From assembly GCF_000699445.3 (NCBI RefSeq), contig NC_067198.1, positions 3,663,301-3,727,300 of the forward strand: 64,000 nt of DNA. The letters run 5' to 3'. Shown here piece after piece: positions 34,806 through 46,800 of the stretch. The position numbers were made by a program, and so were the translations under genes. Under the pieces are notes generated by a model, which saw only the letters and a list, made by a program, of their open reading frames with translations, was not told the origin of the DNA and searched no databases. The stretch's first letter is position 1. Every line of letters starts with the position of its first letter. This DNA is from Schistosoma haematobium (taxonomy: Eukaryota; Platyhelminthes; Trematoda; Strigeidida; Schistosomatidae).

Positions 34806-35754
34806 GGTTGTTACGTGAGTAATACATGTAAACTTATAGAAAACTTTTTATTCTTGTTCAGCTTCTTCATCTGGTCAATTCAAGTATTTCATGATAAAAT
34901 TAAGTACGGCTAAATTTGAAATTATACAAGTCGACCTCAGTAGGGCTTATCAGTAGTTAATACAATGAATACAATTCGTCAGATCAACTCCCACTTATCA
35001 ATACTTAATACTCTCTAGATTTCCATTAGTTGTAGAAACTGATTATCATTGGAACGTGGAACTATTTTGGGTTTGATGTTAAAATATTCACATATTCATA
35101 ATAAGTAAAAAGAATTTGTTGGCCTTCATTGAAGATGTACTAGGGCTGGATGGAATCACTTAACATGGAATAATCTCTTTCTTGATTAATATAAATCACT
35201 AAAGTATACCACATGTAACCGTTAAGTTGTTTCAATGACTTTTTGTGAAACTGCATAGCATTAAGTAGACAGTAATGTATCCGCACACGGTAGTGTTTCA
35301 CATTTAAAATATGACAATCGTTTGCTCTGTCATCGTGGAATTATATTGAAAAGTTAAGATGATGATTTAATATCGTGATTAATGGCTTAATTCAATAGCA
35401 TGTGTTTGGTAAAATGTAGAAGTCCCAGCACAAGTTATTTCAATAAGTCTCTCTTACATAATATGGAATAGAAATGAAAGAAACTGATAATTGCATATAT
35501 AAGATGTGTAGATAAACTACTTGGAATTGAATGAGATGTCATTTTGAGAAGATTAAGATACTGTAAATTATTTTAGTTAGAAAAATATGTGTGAATACAA
35601 GATATTGACTTGGTCAACTCAAACAACCTGATTGCCACAGAGTATATTTTCTAGGTAAGGTATTGTAGAGCACATTTTACCATTGCCTGCATATATGGAT
35701 TCTAATGTATTAACGTATCGTTCTATTAGAAGATATACAAAGAGAAAGAGATTA

Positions 35755-36000
35755 ATTAAACGGATGGTTGGTATCTAATACAATAACACATGTTGGGCTT
35801 TGGCAAGATATTAGATATGTATTAATGACCTAAAAAGAGTCGCCACATACCTAGACAACTGTTTTCAACACTTTTCACAATACAACAAATTCTTGTTTTC
35901 AAAAGCCCGTCACAGGATAATAGAAAGCAGTAAAGAACAATAATTTATATACAAGAATTATCAAACTGTGAGATGTGATGTTACCCAACCCCAAAAGTAT
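35755..36000 (-). pseudogene. LINE 3' fragment (family of 59.8-62.0 kb)
   Basis: Resembles 59815-60060 in the same orientation: GATGGTTGGTATCTAATACA against GATGGTTAGTATCTGATAAA, and GAAAGCAGTAAAGAACAATAAT against GAGAACAGTAAAGAATAATAGG. The coding sense is minus, so this is a 5'-truncated 3' end. Confidence 0.65.
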
Positions 36001-36153
36001 GTGGTTTCCTTATGTAATTAGTCACATTACGTACTGACATCTGCTATCAACAACATATAAAATACACAAGTAGCTGCAAGGGGACACTATACTGAATAGT
36101 TCACAATTTACATCACACTTTTCCTGAACACAATAACTGATTTACGTTGTTAT

Positions 36154-36165
36154 ATATGCATATAA
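36154..36165 (+). repeat. Target-site duplication, 5' copy
   Basis: ATATGCATATAA directly precedes the RTE element. The identical 12 bases follow its tail at 39382-39393. Confidence 0.85.
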
Positions 36166-39100
36166 AACTCCGCCTGGAGTCCCTCCGGGGGCTACTGCCG
36201 GTCCCAAGCCCGGATAAAGGAGGAGGGTTGGGCATGGGGTTAGCGTCCCCATCCCGTAGAATACTAACTCGCTAAAAAAACGCTAACCAGAAAAAATTAT
36301 TCAAATCTTTTAAACTCTGCCCTGGGAGTCAGAAGGTCTTTATTTAGAAAAGTTATGCCGCCTCATAATGAAAGCCGAATTCCTTCGGAAGTTAAGAGGC
36401 CGATGCCCCTTCTGACAACCAGAGCGACCATTTATTTAGGTACAATGAATGTTCGTACAATGTGGGACACAGGAAGAGCCTTCCAAATTGCTGCAGAAAT
36501 GAGAAGATACAACCTAGAGGTACTTGGGAGCAGTGAAACACATTGGACGCAAGTTGGACAACAACGACTAATTTCAGGAGAACTCCTGTTATACTCCGGC
36601 CATGAAGAAGAAAATGCTACACATACACAAGGAGTTGCATTGATGCTGTCCAAACAAGCACAAAAGGCACTTATAGGATGGGAATCTCATGGACCAAGGA
36701 TCATCAAAGCTTCCTTCAAAACAAAGAAAGAGGGCATTTCAATGAACATCATCCAATGCTATGCGTCTACCAACGACTACAATGAAGACGCTAAAGATCA
36801 ATTCTACAATAGACTGCAGTCAATCGTCGAGAAGTGCCCAACAAAGGACCTGATCATTCTGATGGGAGATTTCAATGCCAAGGTTGGAACGGACAACACT
36901 GGATATGAAGACATAATGGGACGACACGGAGTGGGAGAAAGAAACGAAAATGGTGAGAGATTTGCAGATCTATGTGCCTTCAATAAGCTGGTCATAGGCG
37001 GCACCATATTCCCACATAAACGCATACACAAAACCACATGGACTTCACCGGATCACTCTACACAAAACCAAATCGACCATATTTGCATCAACAAAACGTT
37101 CAGGAGGACTATAGAGGACGTGAGAATCAAGAGAGGAGCTGATATAGCATCAGATCATCACTTACTGGTCGCCAAGATGAAATTGAAACTCAAGAAGCAC
37201 TGGACAACGGAGCGGACAATATCACAAAAGTTCAATACGGCCTTTCTCCAGGATACTAACAAACTCAACAAATTCAAGATAGTCCTCAGCAACAAGTTCC
37301 AGGCCTTTCATGATCTACTCAATGGAAAAGGAACTACTGTGGAGAGCAACTGGAAGGGGATCAAAGAGGCAATCACTTCAACATGTCATGAGGTCCTGGG
37401 TCACAAGAAGCACCACCACAAGGAATGGATCACTGTTGATACACTGGATAAGATTCAAGAAAGAAGGAACAAGAAGGCAGCGATCAACACCAGCCGAACA
37501 AGAGCAGAAAAAGCCAAGGCACAAGCTGAATACACAGAAGTAAACAAACAAGTGAAGAGAAGCATCAGAACCGACAAACATAAATATGTGGAAGATTTAG
37601 CAACGACGGTGGAAAAGGCTGCAAGAGAAGGAAACATGAGACAATTGTATGACACGACAAAGAAACTCTGGAAATCGCCTCAAAGCAGAACGACCAGTGA
37701 AAAGCAAGGAAGGCAAGGTAATCACCAACATGGAAGAGCAACAAAACAGGTGGGTAGAACACTTCAAAGAACTCTTGAATCGACCAGCTCCACTGAACCC
37801 ACCCAACATCGAAGCAGCACCCACGGACCTCCCAATCAATGTTGGCCCACCAACAATTGAAGAAATCAGCATGGCCATCAGACGAATCAAGAGTGGCAAA
37901 GCAGCAGGACCAGACAACATCCTAGCAGAGGCACTAAAAGCAGACGTAGCGGCAACTGCAAGGATACTCCACATTCTCTTCAATAAGATTTGGGATGAGG
38001 AAGAAGTACCAACAGACTGGAAAGAAGGACTTCTGGTCAAAATACCGAAGAAAGGCGAACTCAGCAAGTGTGATAACTACAGGGGCATCACTCTTCTCTC
38101 AATACCGGGAAAAGTCTTCAACAGGGTATTGTTAAACAGGATGAAGGACTGCGTAGACGCCCAACTTCGTGACCAACAGGCAGGATTCCGTAAGGATTGA
38201 TCGTGTACAGACCAAATCGCAACTCTACGGATCATTGTGGAACAATCAATTGAATGGAATTCACCACTCTACATCAACTTCATTGACTACGAAAAGGCAT
38301 TTGATAGCGTGGACAGAACAACACTATGGAAACTTCTTCGACACTACGGCGTGCCTCAGAAGATAGTCAATATCATACAGAACTCATATGATGGATTACA
38401 CTGCAAAATCGTGCATGGAGGACAGCTGACAAAGTCGTCCAAAGTGAAGACCGGTGTTAGGCAAGGTTGCTTACTCTCACCCTTTCTCTTTCTCCTGGTG
38501 ATCGACTGGATCATGAAGACGTCAACGTCTGAAGGGAAGCGCGGGATACAATGGACATCTAAGATGCAGTTGGATGATCTAGACTTCGCAGACGATCTGG
38601 CCCTTCTATCCCAAACGCAACAACAGATGCAGGAGAAGACGAACAGTGTGGCAGCAGCCTCAGCAGCAATAGGTCTCAATATACACAAAGGGAAAAGCAG
38701 GATTCTCCGATACAACACAGGATGCACCAATCCAATCACAATTGACGGAGAAGATTTGGAAGATGTAAAAACCTTTACGTATTTGGGCAGCATCATTGAT
38801 GAACAGGGTGGATCTGATGCAGATGTGAAGGCGCGGATCGGCAAAGCAAGAGCAGCATATTTACAACTGAGGAACATCTGGAGCTCAAAGCAACTGTCAA
38901 CCAACACCAAGGTCAGGATTTTCAATACAAATGTCAAGACAGTTCTACTGTATGGGGCAGAAACCTGGAGAACTACAAAAGCCATCATCCAGAAAATACA
39001 GGTGTTTATCAACAATTGTCTACGAAAAATACTTCATATCCATTGGCCGGACACTATTAGCAACAACGTACTGTGGGAGAGAACAAACCAGATCCCAGCG

Positions 39101-39381
39101 GAGGAAGAAATCAGGAAGAGGTGCTGGAAGTGGATAGGACACACATTGAGGAAAGCACCCAACTGCGTCACAAGACAAGCCCTTACATGGAATCCTGAAG
39201 GTCAAAGGAAAAGAGGAAGACCAAAGAACACATTACGCCGAGAAATGGAAATACACATGAGAAAAATGAACAAGAATTGGATGGAACTAGAAAAGAAGGC
39301 CCAGGACAGAGAGGGTTGGAGAATGCTGGTCAGCGGCCTATGCTCCATTGGGAGTAACAGGCGTAAGTAAGTAAGTAAGTA
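36166..39381 (+). mobile_element. RTE-type non-LTR retrotransposon, nearly intact
   Basis: A 3.2-kb element: a GC-rich 5' leader (CCGCCTGGAGTCCCTCCGGG...), a single endonuclease-reverse transcriptase frame and a (TAAG)n tail, flanked by a perfect 12-bp target duplication. The leader, the single-ORF layout and the short tandem tail fit the RTE clade (SR2-like elements of schistosomes). GC content is clearly higher than the surroundings. One frameshift and one nonsense codon inactivate it. The uninterrupted flanks and perfect target duplication suggest recent insertion. Confidence 0.93.
36355..39370 (+). pseudogene. RTE endonuclease-reverse transcriptase ORF, broken twice
   Basis: The AP-endonuclease domain is N-terminal, with 'GTMNVRTM', 'SSETHW', 'LMGDFNAKVG', 'NQIDHICI' and 'SDHHLLVAKM'. 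A Lys/Gln-rich linker follows. The RT carries 'GKAAGPDNI', 'WKEGLLVKIPKKG', 'YRGITLLS', '[15 protein letters not shown]', '[13 protein letters not shown]', the catalytic 'DFADDLAL', and 'YLGSII'. The C-terminus has '[15 protein letters not shown]' and ends in CSIGSNRRK. The frame shifts near 37664-37690 (one extra base), and TGA at 38198-38200 replaces an expected sense codon (the frame continues on both sides). The protein copies the element's RNA at nicked target DNA. This copy cannot make it full length. Confidence 0.93.
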
Positions 39382-39393
39382 ATATGCATATAA
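39382..39393 (+). repeat. Target-site duplication, 3' copy
   Basis: ATATGCATATAA, identical to 36154-36165. Confidence 0.85.
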
Positions 39394-40392
39394 GTTTACT
39401 TCTTATAATAAAATACAGGTCAGCGACATTGAATGGACTGTGCATAAATAAAAACCACTTTGATGTTGATGAATTCGGAAAATTACGCAACAGTTATTTA
39501 TGGAACTACACACTGTGATACTTGAGGAAACAACATTATGATCATTGCCGACATCTTTTTAATGTGAAACAATAAACCTGTTTTGTATTGAGAATTACTA
39601 TTCTCAAATATCACCCAGACACAAATATTCCTGACTAGTTTCGCTGAAATTGTGATTCATCTACAAAGTGTCCAATTTTATTCATTAAACAATCTTCTAC
39701 GGTTAGTGTGAATACAATATACCTTTGGCAAAATCTTATCACACTAATTCACTGATATCTTTTAACACAAATGACAATTAATACAAGCGTACTTAGTAGG
39801 TGGAGACAATCCAAGGAAATACTGAGATAAAAATCACTATTGTAACTACAAATCTGTGTCTCGATCAAGAAATCGTTCTCGACTTCCTACAGCTTACTTT
39901 CAATGAAATTCATTGTCTTTCTTTTATTACAATCATTGGCGACTTCAGTCTACATAATTGAATACATTCAGTTTCATTTCTACATGATAAATTTGGAAAC
40001 TATTATGTGCACACAATTTGAACAACAAATTGGCCAATCACTCATTTTCGTGTAATGTTAATCACATCTAAGTGTGGTTTCATCACTGGGGGTCAGGAAT
40101 GTCAACCAATGGTGGTTAAATGTTAGCCTATGTTCTCAATAGCAAGAAGAATATTGGATAACGATGAGTTCATCCACCACCGTGATTGGTTAATAATGAA
40201 CATATGATTTTTCAAATGCGTTATTCTTAATGGTTGCTTTAAATCATGGAATCAGATAAAAACAAGCAAACACTCAAAATGTCTATATAATCCTGACAAG
40301 TTCTATTAAAATATAGCTTATTATTTGAATGAGAAGATGAGGTGAGTGTTAGATGAACACATGAAGTAAATGGGTGTATCATATGAACTAAA
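39394..40392. other. Upstream region of the plexin-domain gene
   Basis: AT-rich, with no recognised gene, so it should hold the promoter. The frame in 40239-40436 (minus) overlaps exon 1 and is a shadow. No TATA or initiator can be chosen with confidence. Confidence 0.35.
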
Positions 40393-40829
40393 ATGAGATC
40401 ACGTTCTCTTCTCCATTTGAACCATTTTAGATACAAATTTTCTGCCGAACTTTCGTTATCATTTTGCCTGATTGTCGTCTTTCTTTATGAATTCTTCAAC
40501 TGTCAAAACATATGTGAAAAACGTGAATTGGCGACATATAAAAGCGAAATTATCAAAAATAATTCATATCTATATGTAAGTAATCAGTTAGATTCTAATT
40601 CACATATTCAGTCTCATCACTATAATTACTCAATGCGAGTTAGACTTGATCAGTCTCACCCTGTTGTGAAAGGCATTTTCAATACATTTCAAAGTGATAG
40701 AGTGAGTTGACTATATTTTTTAAGTGAGGTTGCTTATGCATATGTTTGCATCTTTTTAGACAGTTACACCAAAATTCCCATTTGAATATTTCGAGCGTCC
40801 CGTCAAATATTTGAGGGTTCTGTATGATC
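40393..40829 (+). CDS. PLXDC-like exons 1-2 (signal sequence, start of TEM7 region)
   Basis: Exon 1 (40393-40701) has a basic start, a hydrophobic core 'LSLSFCLIVVFLYEFF', then a hydrophilic ectodomain start with N-linked sites. The donor is AGA|GTGAGT. A 58-bp intron and acceptor CATCTTTTTAG lead into exon 2 (40760-40829), which encodes 'KFPFEYFERPVKYLRV', the family's 'F-DFPFYG-L--I' strand. Exon 2 leaves in phase 1. Confidence 0.82.
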
Positions 40830-43800
40830 GTAAGTCAATAATTTTCTTCGAACTAAAATTGTTAATGAGTTTTCATGCAATTGGTTCCCTTTATGAATTT
40901 AAATAAACCAAGAACAAATATTGATGCAGTTTATCGAGAGAAATAAAAAGATTAAAGTTTCCGTCACGTTGCCTTAATGATGGCTGTTTTCCTCGTCATA
41001 TTATTAAAGCTGTCCATGCTTGTCAAATACTTCCTTCCTTAAAAAAATCTTCGACATGTCACGAAATCCCCAATTGAATGCCCCAAGGAACTTATCTCTA
41101 AACTTAAAATAGAATCCCTTGGGTATGACAAAATTGTTATGGATTTTAATATTGCATTAAGTATTAAACTCAATAAATTCATTCACGATGTTCAGTCTAA
41201 AATCAGTCATAAATTCTTGGAGAAATTAACTAAAACACTTGTGAAAGAACAAAACCATGTGGCATTTCCTATAAATCCAGGAAAATACATACAGAATTGA
41301 TCGAATAAAAAACCTAAGTCGAATTGAAACTGATATGCTCTCCTTTCTGCATCAATTTTTGTTCTTGTTTTATTGAATGCGTTTTCTTGATCACATTTCA
41401 TTTCATGAATCAAAGTTGATTCGATTTCCTCAGTGAATCAATTTTATGCTTTTTTGACTTGCGAACTTCTTTGAATATCGTTTCTTGGCCAAATTGTCAA
41501 TAGTTTGACGTCGTACGCCAAACCAAATTCAGTTTATGCAAATCATTTAAATCTATAGTTTGTTTCAAAATCTTTAATTCATTCAATGAAAAATTATCAA
41601 CCAAGTTGCATATTTTCATTTATCAAATACAGGTCGAATAATTGTGGAAGGGGAAACACAACTCGGACAGATTAGATTTACTGGTATAGACCATGATATT
41701 TATGAATTTAAGGTCTTGGATACGCGTGAGTTCTTATATTATTCAGTTATAGTTTGCTTTGTTTCTTTTTATCACATTTATTTTGCATAAATGATTCTGT
41801 ATTTAACTGGATTATTACACAAGAGCTGACCAGTACACAGTGATGGTTTTCTTTGTGTGATTTTCGTACGAAAACGTGTGTTTACAATAGGTGTTGATTA
41901 TTGTCAAGTAAAAATGTCTTACAAAACAAAAATTCATTTCAAAATAAATAAACATTAATTGAATGGAAATGATGAACGAAGTGATGTAATTGCTAGAGTA
42001 TAAATTACCTACTCTATAATCTATCAAAACTATGATGTAGTATATATCTCATCTACACGATGCTTCTTTATAGACTAAATGAATCACATTGATCACATGT
42101 GTAACGATAAACGATGTTGCGAGGGAAAGCAGTTTAGATTATTGACGTCTATGAACTGTTAAATTATATTGTATGCCCTCCAACACTTTTCTGGCACTTA
42201 TCGGATACACAAAATTTTAAGATCTCTGAGTTTCTGTTTGTTGATCATCGAGTTTTCAACTCTATCCAAAAGTACACTCAGAAAATCAAGGTTACATACA
42301 TTCATTTCTGTCAGTTTACAGAACTGATGAATTGCAAAATCTCACAAAATAATTCTGTATTGGTACTGTCGAATAGATGTTAAAGGTCTCTCACTCAGTC
42401 GAAAGCTCCTAGAACAAATTTGATGGAAGTGAAATATTCCTCTCAGTTGATTTAATTGAAACGTTCATCATATCGTTGAGATCATAATATTCCCTAAAAC
42501 CTCCTCATAACAGATTCTTGAACATTTGACTACATCGGCTCATTTTAATCTCGGAATGAAGATGATAACTTATATGCAAAGGCAGTTCATGTTAAAAAAA
42601 TATATATTGAAAGAGACAGATATTCATTAGGCAGACGTTTCAACAACCATTTTGATTTGCATTAATGTAGAGGAATTAATCGCTGCCAAATGGTCTATCA
42701 TTGCAAGTGAAGATGATACATGTAAGTCAACATTGAATTATCGTTTGATCACAAGGGGAATTTATACACTTACATCTTCATTCATTGTTATTACTCACAG
42801 TTTGTGCGACTTGACTCTTCCTAGAACCTGACAATGTAATAATTTGTTACTTTTCTGGGAAATGGAAGTAGAATTAGGTGTGAAATCCAATCACAGATTG
42901 ATTACATTGGTTGAGACCAGAAGAACAGTTGACAAGAACAGAGAGAGACTAAATTTGACGAGTAATCAATTGATTGCTATGAATGAATCAGGTCACAATC
43001 TCATTTCTCTTTTGAAAATCACAAGTGCAGAAATTCATTTTCGTTTACAAGCTTTAATGAAACTTGAGGCCTGTGTTTCAAAATAAATGAATTGCGTTGA
43101 GTGTTTGTCACAAAGCCATTTCTTCACACAACACATTCACGTTCACATCCATTCATCGCATAGACACTCCTAAATGTCATCCATCCAAAGTAAAAAATCG
43201 TTGGAACAACAAATCCAGAGCTATTCGTTTCTCATCTTCAGCAAATAAACGCTATGGTCAGAGTAACCTGATCGATTGAAATAACCACATGTTCGGGAAC
43301 CAATTAAATTTCCAAGTTTCATTCGTAAAGGAACACTCCATAGTCCATGTCATGTGTACTTAATCGATTGTTTCAGGCGTAATTAAACAAAATATTGCAA
43401 ACATGTGAATTCCTCCCCGACTATCATATCTTAATGAGAAGCTTGATGATTTATCGTTTCAATAATTGTACAATGGTAATACAGCTTCAGAAGCTATGCA
43501 TTCGATATTCGTTCTAAAGGACGCATGTCCGTTTTATTCACATGAAATTCACGTGAATGTACTTATTACGAATTCAGATGAACAAAGCGTTTGAGACAAC
43601 ACGTTAAATATCCAGTGAATTCTGGTCATTTTGTGAGTAGGAATATACAGCGTTACACTTGAAAATAACTTACCTAATAATCATCTGTTGAATACTAAGT
43701 ATCGATGATCTTTTAATTGTAGTAATTAGAGCTAACATAACTTGTCTGATACATCCAAGTGGGAAGATATCTATCTATTTTGAGGACGTAAGTTTCACGA

Positions 43801-46800
43801 TTGAATGGATATATAATTTTGTTTCAAGTTATTCAGATTATTCTACTATTTCCTTTTCAATCAATACTGTTGGATTCATCACGTTACATTAAATACCATA
43901 GAAAGTTACAATCGTTTTGCAATGTGAAAACATACTATCTGACACTATTATTAATCATTTGATGGCAACTACTATTCAAACACTTGTTGGAAACAGTGAA
44001 TAACTAAATATGAAGTGCTACCAGAAGAAACAATGATGGCTTCGTGCCAAATAGTATCAAACACTGTGTATGTAAGAGTACTGTGCGGAATTATTCGTAT
44101 TCTTTCAATCTGTATTTCATCTTCTGTAGATCGGCTGTTTGAAACGCTCACTGTTGAAAATTCCGGGCGTAGCATCTTTGCAGTTACTCACAATCACATT
44201 TCATTTCAAATGACTACTACAATTGACAATTGTAGTAGTTCAGAATATCCATGTAGACTACATGGAACATACTTTTAACAAAACTGGGAATATCAGCATG
44301 TCTAACGCAAGTGTGGTTGGGTGTCTTTGAATAAGACAATCGGAGTGATGACACATTAGTTTAATGGCTAATTGTATTTGATATAGAAGGTTGTATGTTG
44401 ATAAATTTTCATCCAGGTTTCAAATACGTTTTTTCAGGTTCCTACGAAAATCAACGAAAGTCTGCAGGTTGCGTTTATCAGGGGCACAATTTTTTGTGAA
44501 AAACGTAAGAAACATTTAAACGAATGTTGTTAAAATTTTGATGTACGATGACGTACATCATCAGTCATCTGGATGATGAGGCTTGCTTAACCAGATAACT
44601 CGAGTAAAATAACCATGGTGTATGACTGTCTAGATCACAAAAGTATGGATGCCTATTTTGGGACGTCTCTCACCTATAGTTACAAATTGACCGGACGATA
44701 GAGGGGTGTATGAACGACGGTAATATTCAGACAAAATATCCACTCATTTGCTCATACACTCAGAGTACAACGGCCACACTCTCAGTCTTCAGCCACATCA
44801 CCACAAAATGTGAAAGGAAGTGTGTTTTGTATGAAACAGAAATAAGGCCGTAGTACTTGAAACTGACAAGTAATTAGGTAAGATACAGTGTTTCATGATT
44901 GAATGTGAGAAAATGCACTTAATGTTTGACCATGTTATATATGTTGATCGGTTGAAATGGATTACCGAGTCTTTAAACAGTAAAGATCATTTTTATTTTT
45001 GTATTGTTTGTTCGATTCGTGAACCTGGTGATTCGGACTGCGATTGCTCAGTCACTTATTGGTATATGTGCTTCCTAAGAGTACTGTCTCGATGTCGCAT
45101 CAAGTCACAAGCATTGTAGGCAAAGATGGTTGGTGACTAGAAGTGGAATCAGTATCAGTCCTAAACATCATTTGAAAGATTCAATTAACAATAAGAATTA
45201 AAATAAATTTTCGCCCATTGTGCAATCCAGTGAGTATCTGGATTGAGTAGCAATGTGTATAACGGGACAAAGCATGAATCCATTCTTGTTAAGTTCCAGT
45301 CTCACAGTGAACATCAAATCTTAGACGCAAGTGAATCTAGCTGACAAGTCCTTTATAAAATGTAACGCGTGTCAACGATTTTACTGCTAGTCATCATTCT
45401 TCTTTGGTTTGTAATTTCTATGTTACCTAATTGTAATTAAATATGTGGAAATTTGCTTGATGAGTTAAACGTATTCTGCGAAAGTGTTGAAATGATTTCT
45501 TCATAAAGTAACTCAGGAATTTAAAGATTTCGTTTATAATTTATTGGTTGAAAGTTGGTCACTTTCAAAAAACAGAGAGATGCAAATTGTAATCTTTGAG
45601 TATGTTGAATGATCACCATCCTATCCGTAATGAGAAATGTTTTGGTTTCGTATTTTGACTGCTCCTTGCATGGTGCAAACATTTTGTTTTACTTAAAAAA
45701 GAAATTAACATTTCAAGCGTCTTTTTTTACCCAAGATAGGGACATGGATAAGAAAGGTGTAGAAATTCATGTTCCTAAGGAATTGATCAAAAGTCGCACG
45801 TTAGCGGAGTTTGAAACCATCGGGAGTATGTTAAACCTTATTTAATCAGCATTAACTATTTTCTCATTTGAATACATAACTTTTGTTTCAATAAATCTAA
45901 AATTTCACATTTAATTTCAGCCAGCTATTGAAGGATATTTGAGCGTTCGTCTCAAATGACGTTAAACTTACTGTTTTTAACTAAGCTTCGATCCATTGTT
46001 GATTATTAAGGGTGATTACGGACGAATTTCGAACTAATAATGGAGTCTTCACTTTGATGAAATTTACTTAAACACATAGTCACAAGACCATATACAAGGT
46101 GATATTAGTTTCGAAACACATTGGAAGTCAGTTATTTGATTGTGCAATGACGAAGAAGCGGCTGCTTTTTATTTCCATACATGTGATGTGGAAATTTCGG
46201 AAGGTATTTAAATTGCGGAAACATTTCATGTAATTGCGATTACCTTGAAAACTATTGTTAAATTTCCAAAATCACTGCTTTTTCGTAAACATCCGATAAA
46301 TTGAGGGTTAAGACTAGTCGCGTTTTCAAATTACAGTCTGTCATAGTCAATTTGAGAATTAATTTCACAGTACGAAAATTTGTTTTTTCTCGTGAATATG
46401 TACATTGAGTAACTACGAACGATTTTCAGTTCACTATGTGGTAGACTATTGAAAGAACATTTCGACAACTGAGAGTATCATTCCGTGATCTAATTAGCAG
46501 ATCACCTTTGATATCCATCGAATACAGTATAACTTTTGTCATCGGTGAATTTTCATTGATCCATTTGTTATACAGTATAGTCTGAGAACACACAGATCAG
46601 AATGCGGCCACATACTAAGACATATATTTAACCATAATTTGTCGACTGAAATCTTTTCAAGATGGTGATTGGAAAGACGATGTCACTCATATTTTTTTGT
46701 TCGACCGAATCAACATTATTGAAATTGATATTCAATCCAAGAACAACTGACTTTCTTGCATTGACTTCAATCACAAACCAGATATCATGAAAAGACACTA

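Noticed and set aside
36432..39205. Several minus-strand frames across the RTE element
   Set aside because: Shadows of the endonuclease-RT coding sequence on the opposite strand.
42844..43086. 80-codon frame between PLXDC exons 4 and 5
   Set aside because: Exons 4 and 5 join in phase without it, and no family-like sequence is seen.
44015..44278. 87-codon frame in a PLXDC intron
   Set aside because: Contains the perfect hairpin, lacks suitable splice sites, and is not needed for phase.
44895..45119. 74-codon frame
   Set aside because: Lies entirely inside interspersed repeat R4, whose other copy does not keep the frame.
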